Source: Amphimedon queenslandica (taxonomy: Eukaryota > Porifera > Demospongiae > Haplosclerida > Niphatidae). From it: DNA of 29,804 nucleotides. This document shows positions 20,836 to 29,804 of this stretch, one piece after another. Numbering within the stretch: the stretch's first letter is position 1; the number at the start of each line of letters is the position of its first letter. Location: positions 304,533-334,336 of the forward strand of contig NW_003546249.1 of NCBI RefSeq assembly GCF_000090795.2, given 5' to 3'. A model generated the notes under the pieces. That model worked only from the letters and a program-made list of their open reading frames with translations. It was not told where the DNA came from and made no database searches. A program made the translations under genes and the position numbers.

Positions 20836-22056
20836 TAGTGCCACACAAAAAAGGTTTATTCAATTTTGCATTGATTTCTCATTAACACCATTACCAGTGT
20901 CAGAGAATGTACTGTGCTATTTTGCAGCTTGTATGGGTCAGCAGGGTTTGGCTGCGCCCACTATTAGGGCGTACTTGTCGAGGGTGCGCCAGCTCCAGAT
21001 TGCTAGGGGCTTCCCCGACCCAGGCAGAGGTAGCATGCCTAGATTGAGGCAAGTATTGAGAGGTTTGGCAGTAACCAGGGCGATAGAAGGGAGGAGCCTG
21101 CCGAGGGCTAGACTGTAGTGATGGGCAAATCCAGAAATTTGCATTTGTTTCCAATTCTGAATACTGCTGAGACTGGAATCGATGGAATCGAATACCGATT
21201 CCGATACATCTGCGCATGCGCAAAGCCACGTGGTATCAATTACAGCAATAATTAAGATATTAATTACTGATTTATTAACTATTATTAATATTGAAAGGCG
21301 CGGTTGGGTGTGGTTCAATTTGGAATCGTTTCAAACGATTCCTACTTCTTTTTAGTACTATTCCATTTGGAATCGAAGGATCGAATACTCCGAACTCGGA
21401 ATCGCCCATCACTACTAGACTGCCTGTCACACCAAACATCCTTCGAAGGATGAAGATGATATGGTCTAAGAGACCCCCAAAAGACGTCTACGACAGCCTA
21501 GTGCTATGGGCCGTGGCCTGCGTCACGTTCTTCACATTCAGTCGGTCGGGGGAAATGACTGTACTTGATGGTAGTATCTTTGACCCGAGAGTGCACCTCA
21601 CCATCTCTGACGTCGCAATAGACAAGGAGAGAGCACCCAAAGTCATCGCTATCAAGCTAAAGTGGTCCAGGACAGACTAGGCCGGCAAGGTCGCTTCATT
21701 GATAATAGGACGGACAGGCATTTAGCTCTGCCCAGTTGAAGCGTTATTACTCTACATAGGCCACAGGGGTACCCAACAATGCCATCTATTCCAATGGAGG
21801 GATGGCTCCCCACTGACACGTTCACAGTTTGTAATGGAGGTAAGGCAGGCCTTGACTGCAGCAGGGCTCCCCGCCCAGAACTATGCTCGCCACAGCTTCC
21901 GAATTGGAGCGGCCAGGACTGCTGCCACGCTGGGGATGGTAGACTCCACCACAGACCCTGGGGAGGTGGCGGAGCCGGGCCTTTCCCTCTTACATCAGGC
22001 TCGGGACTGGACAACTGGCATCCCTGACTAGGACACTAGACCAAGGAGACCTGTGA
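20759..22056 (+). pseudogene. DIRS-type tyrosine recombinase split by a MITE
   Basis: The N-terminal core-binding domain is open from about 20785 (NYFEAGTAASTHKSYSATQK, then AAPTIRAYLSRVRQLQIARG) until the MITE at 21116. After the MITE the catalytic domain resumes in register: RLPVTPNILRRMKMIWSKRP, then TFSRSGEM with the first catalytic Arg near 21540, then a stop near 21678. PVEALLLYIGHRGTQQCHLF follows, then ARHSFRIGAARTAATLGM with the His-x-x-Arg at about 21891-21902. After another frame change LGRWRSRAFPSYIRLGTG carries the nucleophile Tyr at about 21991. TGA is at 22054-22056. The R...HxxR...Y series is the tyrosine-recombinase signature. The enzyme would insert the circular cDNA. Stops and shifts besides the MITE show it is dead. 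Confidence 0.85.
21116..21414. mobile_element. hAT-like MITE with palindromic core
   Basis: Ends TAGTGATGGGC and, reverse-complemented from the right, TAGTGATGGGC, with identical 8-bp CTAGACTG at 21108-21115 and 21415-21422. The 299-bp body repeats the heptamer ggaatcg many times in both orientations. It includes ggaatcgtttcaaacgattcc (perfect inverted repeat near 21322-21342) and tgcgcatgcgca (near 21210-21221). No coding potential. Removing it with one 8-bp copy leaves the recombinase frame in register. Confidence 0.92.
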
Positions 22057-22259
22057 CAAGGGACAAGAAACATGAACGCAGCTCCTAAGAACCGTGACAG
22101 ATCTAATTGGTTGTCATATTATTAATTACTACTGGCATGAACCAGGTTGATGATGTATATGCATAAGTTATAGGGGAATCCAATAGCATGTATGTGAAGG
22201 GGGAGCGTAAGTGCCTGACGGTATATCCATAGATCTATGGTATATCAAGCATTAAGTGG

Positions 22260-22424
22260 CTGGTCACTCCCCCTTGGGGATCAGCCTACTAATTCAATAA
22301 AGTACCTGAGATTTATAATAACAATAATTTTAATAAAAATAATAATAAAGGTTACAATATTGAGTGGGCGGAACATTACACGCTCTGGATTCCAAATTCC
22401 CACCATCCACCCTACAAGTTAATT
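22260..22424 (+). repeat. Direct repeat copy 1 (candidate B1 of split direct repeats)
   Basis: Begins ctggtcactcccccttgggg and ends acaagttaatt. It closely matches 22640-22807, including the aaagtacctgagatttataa phrase and the caccatccaccc phrase near the end. The start tcactcccccttgggga has a short internal inverted repeat (cccccttgggg). Confidence 0.85.
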
Positions 22425-22639
22425 GTAGTTTAAGCAACGGTTAAACAAGGTTAACTTGGGGTGGAGTTTGCACTAGCACGCATGTGCAATAGTGAGCAGC
22501 ACCTTACTAGATTAGGTCACCCAGCACTCCATAAGAAGCCATACCATAAGAAGTTTTACAAAAAGCTCCCTCCCTCCCGACCTCCCTTCTCCATTAGCTG
22601 TTAAATTAAGCTAATGTTACATGGATGAAAGAGCGTTGC

Positions 22640-22807
22640 CTGGTCACTCCCCCTTGGGGATCCGCCCACTAATTTATTAAAGTACCTGAGATTTATAATG
22701 ACAATAATTTTAATAAAAATAATTATAATCAAGGTTACAATGTTGAGTGGGTGGAACATTACTCACTATAGATTCCATATTCCCACCATCCACCCAACAA
22801 GTTAATT
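22640..22807 (+). repeat. Direct repeat copy 2 (candidate B2)
   Basis: Second copy of the 22260-22424 repeat, same orientation, a few bases longer because of small indels. The intervening 22425-22639 is unique within the window and would be the A2 unit in a split-direct-repeat arrangement. Confidence 0.85.
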
Positions 22808-22858
22808 ATTGTTATTATTATTATTGTTATTATTATTATGATTTATTATTATTATACT
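22808..22858. repeat. TTATTA simple repeat
   Basis: Run of ttattattattgttattatt-type triplets immediately after the second direct repeat, with isolated g interruptions. Confidence 0.85.
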
Positions 22859-24290
22859 TCTCCCTTAATGCTCTCTATTTTTCTTATTATTCCCTATATT
22901 GATTGAATAGTGTTGTTTTTCTGAGTTTATTGTGCATTTTGCATAATTGTCCTATTGGTGTTTTTTTTGTACTTATAATAAGTAATAATAATAAGATATT
23001 GCATAATAATAATAGTACATTCTGTCCTTTTAAGTGGATTAGTGCCGTATACTGTTATAGGCTAGATTTTTTCACTTTTAATTGTCTATATTCAAAATGT
23101 TTTCAAAATTTTTCAAATTAAATTTTAAAAGTTTATACAGGCTTGTTGTAAAAGGAACTTTTTAATTTTTTTTGAAAATATTACTTTATTGTCAACATTT
23201 TGTGTTACTAAAGTTTAATGCCACCGATACTTTAGTTTGTACAGATACATGTACATGTACATACACATCAGTTAGTCATTGATGTGGCTTTTGTAGTAAA
23301 GGTGATAAGTGTTTTACCTTATTTTTGCATAATACATAGTTGGTGTTTTCATGTTATTTAAAAGTTTCAGCCAATTTCATTTGAAATTTTTTACGTTATG
23401 ACAATTTTGATTAAGTACATGTATAAAGCACTTTGGAATCAAACCATGGACTTACTTAGCCCACAATTTTTGTTGAAAATGGTACTACAATTACCCAAAG
23501 TTTTATTACATTCTGCTAATCCTGATACATTTTGATGTCTTTATGCTATGTAGAAAAATTGAGTTGTTTCCAATTAATAATTTTTGGATTATGAGCAACT
23601 TCTAAATTAGCAGTAGCAAATTTTTGAAAAAACTATGCATGTACTATAGCCCAAATTTATACTACATTTTCTCATAAAAATTTATATTTTTACTTATGTT
23701 AATGTTGCAAATTTTTTCAAGTTTTGAATGCCTCAAAATTGTCTTCAATTTTGTCCAAGTATTTTTATATTGTCCTGACATGATAATAATAGAACTCTCT
23801 TCTACACTGTATCTATTTAAATTTCTTTACATGTGTTGCCTATAAATTTTGTGCTTATTCGGAATTTATTGAAGTTACTTAAAACTTGGCTGAAGTCCTT
23901 GTTATAAAGTACAAGTTCCCAGCTCAAATTTTGTGAAAATTGAAAAAAAAGACAATTCATAATTTTTCTGACACATGTACATGTTCTTTTTGTGGCATAT
24001 AATTTTTTTAGCTGGTTTTTGTCAAAATTTAACTTTTTAATGAATTTTTTAAGTTGTAAAAATCTGGCTGAAGGTCCTGTACTATAAGTTTACACAGTCT
24101 CTGACCAAATTTTGCTATAATTGAAAAGGAATTTTTTGTACATATGCATGTTCTTAAGTTGCATGTAAGTTTTGAGCTAGTTTTGATCAAAATTTCATTT
24201 TTGAAGTTTTAGGGTTTGTCATATAACTCATCCTAGCTTAAGTCACTATATATAATACTCGAAAAAAAATATATGAAAAAAAAAAAAAAC
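22859..24290. other. Non-coding AT-rich stretch
   Basis: No supported gene. Contains alternating gtacatgtacatgtacat near 23240-23265, many ttgaaaattt-type strings, and the diverged repeat of about 178-bp period described separately. Confidence 0.5.
23877..24240 (+). repeat. Two diverged tandem units, period about 178 bp
   Basis: Landmarks recur in the same order: ggctgaagtcc (about 23888) and ggctgaaggtcc (about 24066); caaattttg-gaaaattgaaaa and caaattttgctataattgaa; tgtacatgttctt and tatgcatgttctt; agctggtttttgtcaaaatt and agctagttttgatcaaaatt. A third partial copy, gagctgattttgatcaaag, lies near 24480 beyond the SINE. Confidence 0.65.
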
Positions 24291-24376
24291 TTCAGCCAAG
24301 AGTGGGATTCGAACCCGTAACCTCATGCTTTCGACTTCTGGAACTACAGGCATTATCCACTAGACTACTGAGTCAC
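24291..24376 (-). repeat. tRNA-derived SINE head (Pol III A and B boxes)
   Basis: On the minus strand TAGTCTAGTGG (24367-24357) fits the A box TRGYNNARNNG, and GGTTCGAATCC (24315-24305) is a perfect B box, about 40 bases downstream. The flank beyond the head is an uninterrupted T run (24295-24283 region on the minus strand), suitable as a Pol III stop. The acceptor, anticodon and T stems pair poorly, so this is unlikely to be a working tRNA. A SINE head or tRNA relic is the better reading. Confidence 0.7.
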
Positions 24377-24389
24377 TCCTAGACTAGTG

Positions 24390-25735
24390 TTGCGTATTTA
24401 TAGTTTAATTGTATTGCTACCCCAGCGTTTATTCGACTGTGGCTTCTATTTAAGGATTTAAGGTACATGTACACTTGTTTGAGCTGATTTTGATCAAAGT
24501 TGGTTTATATCACCTAGGGCATAGTCCCCAGGAAGTCCTACAACAAGCTTTTGCAACCACTTGCCCATGCTCCTTCACATAGTGGGCTAGGCCATGGTAA
24601 GCAAAATGGAAGATTACAAATGGGACAAAGTTACATGTATGTGCTTTCCAACAAGAGAACATACACATATGTAGAGATACAGTCTAAAGACTGCTGTAAA
24701 AATATTAGAAGGTAAAGAGAACCTTTATGTCTTTATATAAGAACACAGTTGTAAATGCAAGGGGGTGAAAACAACTACAGGAATATTTGTACACTCTTGC
24801 ACTTGTATATATGAAGTTTTAAAGTTGCCCAAACATTTGACCGAATTATTTAAATGTCGATAGTACACATTCTTTTTAATTAATCTACACCTACATGTTA
24901 GATTGTACTGTATTTATACGTACATTTACCAGGTTAACCATGTGTGTGACTATTCATCCTCAGATTAATGATGTCTGCAACAGTTTGAGGTGCACAGAAA
25001 AAGATACATACATATATGACACAAAATATTATGTGACAGAATTTTATTCATGTACATGTATAGTATACCTTCATCACTCACTCTTTTTCTCTTTCTGCTG
25101 TTTAAGTATGCCATGTCATCATTTTGTGTGCCTATCCGTTAGTTCGTATTAAGTACCTGCTAGTATGTTGTTTATTTGGTTTTCATACTTTTGTGGTTTT
25201 TTCATTTATTGTTTACAAAAAATACAAATCATCACCCATTTCTTATTTTACTGTATTACCTAGTTTTCATTTTTTTACCTTTACAAGTTTTAAAAGGCCA
25301 TTGTCACCTTTTCTTTAAGGGCACAGTCTCAGTGTCAGATTTTGGATTTAAATATTGCAATTTAATAGATGTTAGTGTATGTTATTTATTCTTGATTATT
25401 AGTTTTACCTATGATTACCCTAGCCATTTTAATAGGTCATCAAGTAAAATGCTGTAAAGACTTCAAAAGTCTACTTCTATCTCATTTGCAATAAATTTGC
25501 AACTCTGTTAATTTTTTTAGGTTCATATATATTTTTTCTTTTGATGCACAGACCATTTTAGTGCTGAATGATAATAATGATTTATAATTTCGAATTTATG
25601 TAATGTTTAGTTTATAATGCAAAATTTTTAGATGAAATTTGTTTGTATCCAAAACTACTACTCTGTGTTTGTTTTGGTAAGATAATTTCAGTTGCGAAAT
25701 AAATAATTATTGTCATTAATTTTATAATAGTAAGG
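24390..25735. other. Non-coding stretch
   Basis: No supported gene. Several plus-strand frames of 60-90 codons near 24895-25457 are rich in Phe, Tyr, Cys and Ser, as expected from translating T-rich DNA, and show no motif. Confidence 0.5.
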
Positions 25736-26029
25736 TGTTTTAAGGCCTAAAGCTACTATTTTCATTTGCAGCCATCTTACTGCAGCAAAGGAATTAGCTA
25801 CCTCATGAATAAACGCAGTATTCATTGTCTGAGGATAAATTTTTGCATCATAGTCACACTGTGAATTGCTAATTAAACAATTTAAAGTAAAATGACACGA
25901 AGGAAACAAAGGAAAAGATTTGAAGCTCTTCATAAGGCTAGGTGGACTGCCAGAACCGGATCTTCAACAGCTGCAACATCTATTTCCCCTACTAGATCTC
26001 ATATCGCTGAAGATAATGATAGAAATGAG

Positions 26030-26278
26030 GTAGGCAGCATGGCTCTGCCGCACTTTCAATCGATGGCATCCTAAAACGTACTAAATAGATCTGAGGTTGG
26101 TGTGAAAGGATGCATGATATAGACTTGAAGTCGGTGTTCATGGGATATATCCCGAGGGCTATATTAAGGACCCCACCATTTTGTAATTAAATTTAATTAG
26201 CATTTATATGGCTATATATACCTATTGGGCCCAACAATACATGCCATGCAGTCTTATTGTTCTTTATCTCTATTTTAG
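26030..26278 (+). other. Intron 1 of the transposase-OTU gene
   Basis: Donor GAG|gtaggc at 26030 and acceptor tattttag|GAA ending at 26278, preceded by a pyrimidine-rich tract (ttattgttctttatctctatttt). Exon 1 contains exactly 46 codons, so the intron is in phase 0 and the join keeps exon 2 in frame. Confidence 0.75.
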
Positions 26279-28424
26279 GAAGTTGATGTGACAGCTACAC
26301 CAAAAAGGGAGAATCAAAGCGATTCAGATGGAACAATGGAGGTCACTCCAATACATTTTGAAAAAAATGATCCTGATTTCAGCTTGGATACTCCTGAAGG
26401 ACGCAACTCTGGTGAACTACCTAATAGTAATTCAATCTTCTTGGGTCAAGTAAGCCAAATGTGTAAATTTATGGATCAGATTAATTTAACTTCCAAATGT
26501 GCCACACCATTATGTAATAGTAAGTTAAAACTTGTTTGTGTTAGTATGATTGGTCAACAAGGTTGTGTTACTTTACAATATGATTGTACTGGTTGTGCTG
26601 GGAGATGTATTGCTTTTGAGAGCTCAATTAAGCATGAGACTGAAAACTGTACAGCAGTTGGTCTTACCATGCAAGTTGCATTTATATGTTCAGGCGCAAT
26701 GTATTCTCAATATGCTAAAGCACTTAAAAATTCTCTTGGCATGTACTGCACAGGAAAATCAATGTATTATAAGACACTGGCTTTAATGTACCCACATGTC
26801 AAGAGTATACTAAATGATGTGTGAGCAAGCAAAAAAATCAATGAAGCAGAAGAATGACAGTGAGCTTGGGTCTTTTGAAAATGCTGTGACATGTGGTGAT
26901 GCTGCTTGGCTAACACGTGGTTACCATAGTCAAAATGCTACATATACTCTACGAAACTATCGAACTGGGGGGCTTTTGTACAGTAAGCATTTTAGTCAAA
27001 GAGGTAACAGTGATATAACAGAAGAATTGTTTGAAGGTACATCAAAATCTGCAGAGGGACTTGGGGCTGAGTGGGTTTTTAAAAAAGCTATAACTGATAA
27101 AATGAACATTAGCATTCGTGTGCAAGACAATGACAGCACTTCTTCAAAAGCTTTGCTTTCCAATTTTCTTAATTGTAGAGTAGTTTTGTGTAGTGGTCAC
27201 ATTGCACGAAATCACAAAAAGCATTTAAAAAGGCTTGCTAAGCAAAAACTTTTTTAAAAAAGCCAAATCAAAAAGTACAAAAAAACTCACCCCGATATTC
27301 CTACAGTAAAGTGTCACTGCATGAAAGATGACATTGGTTGTTTTACTAATGGTTTTATTAAGACAGCTAGGATAAACTTTTCTGCTATAGTTAAGTCTGT
27401 TGGCTGTGACCAACAAGCATTTATAGACAGACTTCGAGCACTAGCTAAGTACCATGCCAAAAATATGCATGAATGGGATGGTGGGAAATGTTTCTTTCAC
27501 AATTTAACCGTGTGTAATTGTGGAAAATGTAAGAAAAATGACATTACATGTCGAGGTAAGCCATACAAAACTAAGAATATTTTAAGTTGCCCATTTCATA
27601 GTCTTGCATACGAAATTGCATGTGAAGCTGTTATTGCCCAATCAAAACAAATTATTCATGAGGAGTTAGGTTGTTGCCACACTAGTATAACTGAATCATC
27701 TCATAATGTATTGCTGCAGTTTAGAACAAAAAATTTAAATCTTCAGATGCTTCACTACTATGTTTTCACTTCACTTGGGCTTATACAGAGTAACATGTCC
27801 TGGATGTATGTGCACAAGGGGCCAGCTTACCATTGGTTACTTGATCTTTTTGAAAAATGAGCTTTCCTAGGTTTGATGGTATGGCTGAAGCATTAAAAGC
27901 ATTAAATGTTTCTAGGTTAAAAACTCTTTCAAGAGTCAAACAGTGTGATGTGAAGCGTAACAGAAGAAAAGCAAAGAAAAGGCATAGGCAATCTGAACAA
28001 GCTACACGTAAATTATGGTTTCAGCTACCTAAGACATGTCACACATATGGTAAGGAAACGCCAAAATCATCTCGTAAAAGAAAAGTAGAACGAGACAGAG
28101 AGATTAAATGTAGGATAAAAGAAGGTAAATTAAGTATAACTGATAATTTAGGTAGTGAGTATGGTTCATTAGTGGCAGAGTTTGTGCATGAAAGTATTGC
28201 AAATAATAAGGTAATTGATCAAATTGGATGTAATTTAACATCAGATGATAGTGATAATGATGAAAGCTTACTTTCTACTTCTGATGGTAATGATAATAGC
28301 ATTTTGAATAGCTCTGGTATAGATAGTGATTTAGAAGAGTTTATAATCAGTAGTGTTAAATGTACTTGCAGTATTGAAAAATCTTCACACCAACAATCAT
28401 GTGCACTCAATCCTAGAAACAGAG

Positions 28425-28477
28425 GTAAGTCTCCTGATGTTGAGTATATCAAATCTGAAGTGCGATGCCTTTAACAG
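28425..28477 (+). other. Intron 2 (53 bp) of the transposase-OTU gene
   Basis: Donor CAGAG|gtaagt (perfect consensus) at 28425 and acceptor tttaacag ending at 28477. Splicing joins codon fragments G + TA into Val and puts the OTU exon in frame with the upstream zinc-knuckle region, where unspliced DNA would need a frameshift. Confidence 0.7.
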
Positions 28478-29059
28478 TAGGCAAAACACCTTCCACAGAC
28501 TGGATGAATTCTGCTGCTTTATTGATACAGGATTATACTGGGGAGACTGTTAGTGTAGGTACTACTGATCCACTTAAAACTATTAATCATGCTGAAATAT
28601 GTCCTCATATCTGTCGTAAAATTAAAGGAGATGTTAACTGTTTTTACAGAGCAATCTCTAAAGCTGTAACTGGGACTGAAAGAAATCATATACTAATTAG
28701 ATTAATTATTTGTACTTTCATGACAAACAATGCCTTAGAATTATCAAACTTAGTATTACCACACGTGCATGATATTGCTAGTGAAATTGCTGTGAGTGCA
28801 ATGAGGACATATATATTACATAAAAAATTAAACCAATTTGGTACTTGGGCTTCGGAAAATGAAATTGTTATTGCTTCAACTGTGTTTCAATTAAAGGTTC
28901 ATATTTTGGTACTGTCAACGCATAAAATAATTCGCTCGTGGTGTACATTTAAACCACTTTTATAATAAAAGTTGTCATCACATATTTGACTTTAATATAT
29001 ATTTGTTTCATACAAATGCAAGAAATCACTATGATTTAGTCGATTTCAACCTTATATAG
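28478..29059 (+). other. OTU cysteine-protease domain of the fusion
   Basis: KIKGDVNCFYRAISKAVTG contains the OTU active-site pattern GD-x-NC-[FL]-[FY]-R (Asp and catalytic Cys near 28629-28640). TWASENEIVIASTVFQLKVH near 28845-28905 is the usual W...E-x-x-A...L helix region. After a frame change near 28957 the sequence reads NIYLFHTNARNHYDLVDFNL and ends at TAG 29057-29059. The His of HYDLV is where OTU proteases place the catalytic His. OTU domains cleave ubiquitin chains or related links. The role in transposons is unknown. All three catalytic regions are present, but the last lies out of frame. Confidence 0.75.
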
Positions 29060-29066
29060 TACAAGT

Positions 29067-29072
29067 AATAAA
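29067..29072 (+). promoter_or_regulatory. Poly(A) signal for the transposase-OTU gene
   Basis: AATAAA eight bases after the TAG at 29057-29059. Another AATAAA at 28964-28969 lies inside the broken OTU reading and is probably incidental. Confidence 0.5.
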
Positions 29073-29188
29073 TTTCTTATTTTATTTATTTTGAACTTTA
29101 GAAAGATTCTACAGCACATCAGCTTCACTGATGTAAAAGTAAAATTTGCTCGCACATAAAACATGTTTCATCATTTTTCTTAAATAGG

Positions 29189-29293
29189 TGAGTGGCAATG
29201 CAGTACTACCTCCACGTGGTGCTACCTGGGGTCTCCAAAGCCATGCTGGCATGGAGATGCTAAAAGTACTGCCAAGTAACATATTACTCTAAA
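29189..29293 (+). CDS. Possible short exon of unknown gene
   Basis: After tttttcttaaatag, which looks like a splice acceptor, the plus strand reads VSGNAVLPPRGATWGLQSHA, then GMEMLKVLPSNILL, and stops at 29291-29293. The composition is more protein-like than its AT-rich surroundings and GC content rises locally, but at 34 codons this may be chance. No family recognised. Confidence 0.25.
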
Positions 29294-29804
29294 TTGTCAA
29301 GCATTTTAAAGCCAGTTTTACACATTTATTCTTCAATATCTTTACTCTTCAAATGTTGCTACAAGATAAACTACATATTGACCCATGCACTTCGTGTATC
29401 ATAAGGGTATACAAGATAACTTGAATGAGAGTACATCTTTTTGTCGGACAGTAGATAGTTGAGGTATAAATATTAGTCTGACTAGATAAACATTGAGCAC
29501 AAAAAACAATTATCACTATTATTAAAGTTAAATTCATCGAATGTGGGTGTGGTCACAATTTAAAAATGGTGCCTATGTTCATTTGCAGAAACGCACAGCA
29601 AGATGAGACCATACTACTATCCAAAAATTTCTCTAGCAGCAAGGAAGGTCATACAGCACAGCAACAGTGTCACTTAAGAGCTGAGCTCCTTTAATTTCTT
29701 ACATTTTTCTAGTAAAAAACTTTTTACAGTCGTATTGATGATGAAATTAGGCAATAATAATTATTGTGAGTCAACACTGAATGTAGTATTCATGATGAAG
29801 GATC

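Larger units (their letters stand above)
20179..22807 (+). mobile_element. 5'-truncated DIRS/PAT-like tyrosine-recombinase retroelement
   Basis: Gene order RT end, RNase H, tyrosine recombinase is that of DIRS-type retroelements, which integrate through a recombinase rather than a DDE integrase. The 5' part (gag-like ORF and most of the RT) is missing. Two near-identical direct repeats of about 165 bp follow the recombinase, separated by about 215 bp. That fits the B1-A2-B2 end of split direct repeats in PAT/Ngaro-type elements. A hAT-like MITE interrupts the recombinase. Confidence 0.75.
25892..29059 (+). pseudogene. Mutator-like (MULE/Kolobok-related) DDE transposase fused to an OTU domain, lightly damaged
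   Basis: Exon 1 (25892-26029) encodes a basic start, MTRRKQRKRFEALHKARW. Exon 2 starts at 26279 with EVDVTATPKRE. A Cys-rich block follows (CATPLCNSKLKLVCV, YDCTGCAGRC), then TCGDAAWLTRGYHS with Asp at about 26898, VQDNDSTSSKAL with Asp at about 27126/27132, SGHIARNH, a VCNCGKCKKNDITCRGKPY zinc-like cluster, CHTSITESSHNVLLQFR with Glu at about 27693, and WLLDLFEK/MSFPRFDGM. The basic region KRNRRKAKKRHRQSE and a CxC...HQQSCALNPRN knuckle lead to the OTU exon. The DG/DA-W-xxRG ... D ... E order matches mutator-like transposases of invertebrate repeats. Damage is limited: frameshift near 26820, stop at 27255-27257, one-base loss near 27858, frameshift near 28957. Probably a recently inactivated element; termini not found. 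Confidence 0.78.
29060..29804. other. Mostly non-coding right edge
   Basis: Apart from a possible short exon at 29189-29293 and the faint repeat at 29627-29715 I see no feature. I looked for an inverted terminus matching the TTAAGGCC at 25740 and did not find one before the window ends. Confidence 0.4.

Noticed and set aside
20591-21318. Minus-strand ORFs across the DIRS recombinase and MITE
   Set aside because: They are shadows of the plus-strand RNase H and recombinase; one also runs through the MITE.
22808-22858. Possible CRISPR-like array or satellite at the ttatta run
   Set aside because: It is a plain trinucleotide simple repeat with no spacer structure.
24305-24376. Functional tRNA gene on the minus strand
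   Set aside because: A and B boxes are good but the acceptor, anticodon and T stems do not pair adequately; a SINE head fits better.
24895-25457. Plus-strand Phe/Tyr-rich ORFs that resemble membrane proteins
   Set aside because: Hydrophobicity is explained by T-rich DNA; there is no conserved motif or start context.
28465-28474. Overlapping ATG/stop between the linker and OTU readings as a programmed frameshift
   Set aside because: A consensus GT-AG intron at 28425-28477 accounts for the frame change more simply.

Overview
This looks like a piece of an AT-rich, repeat-laden nuclear genome from a non-bilaterian or other invertebrate animal. The transposon families present (DIRS-type tyrosine-recombinase retroelement, Tigger/pogo element, PHD-finger LINE, Mutator-like transposase with an OTU domain) and the short GT-AG introns suggest a sponge or a similarly early-branching animal. 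That taxonomic call is inference, with no marker gene to support it. I found no intact host gene. There is no rRNA, CRISPR or prokaryotic signal.

Layout. 29-2322 (-): decayed transposon-associated gene with Cys clusters and GDG / PGDWH-type motifs. 3968-4860 (+): decayed Cys-rich protein. 5802-6070: TTAA-flanked MITE. 7600-8110: very AT-rich. 8322-8757: GC-rich proline-coding block. 9313-9901: TA-flanked MITE. 9992-12962: nearly complete Tigger/pogo element with TA duplications, carrying a decayed transposase (-) and a convergent HIRAN-like second gene (+). That second gene is itself split by a 269-bp hAT-like MITE with an 8-bp duplication. 12990-15623 (+): unrecognised decayed gene hosting another TA MITE. 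16490-18991 (-): LINE with PHD-finger ORF1 and AP-type endonuclease, joined abruptly to a truncated Tc1/IS630-like transposase. 19240-20172 (+): unrecognised decayed coding blocks. 20179-22807 (+): 5'-truncated DIRS/PAT-like retroelement (RT end, RNase H, tyrosine recombinase) split by a 299-bp hAT-like MITE with an 8-bp duplication and followed by two direct repeats of about 165 bp. 22808-25735: non-coding, with simple and diverged repeats and a tRNA-derived SINE. 25892-29059 (+): intron-containing, lightly damaged Mutator-like transposase fused to an OTU cysteine-protease domain.

The most interesting signals are the transposase-OTU fusion with two recognisable introns, the Tigger element carrying a HIRAN-like companion gene, the two MITEs whose loss with one target copy would leave the surrounding reading frame in register, the split-direct-repeat-like end of the DIRS relative, and a long protein remnant at 12990-15623 that I could not assign. 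All family assignments come from motif recognition by eye; no database search was run.
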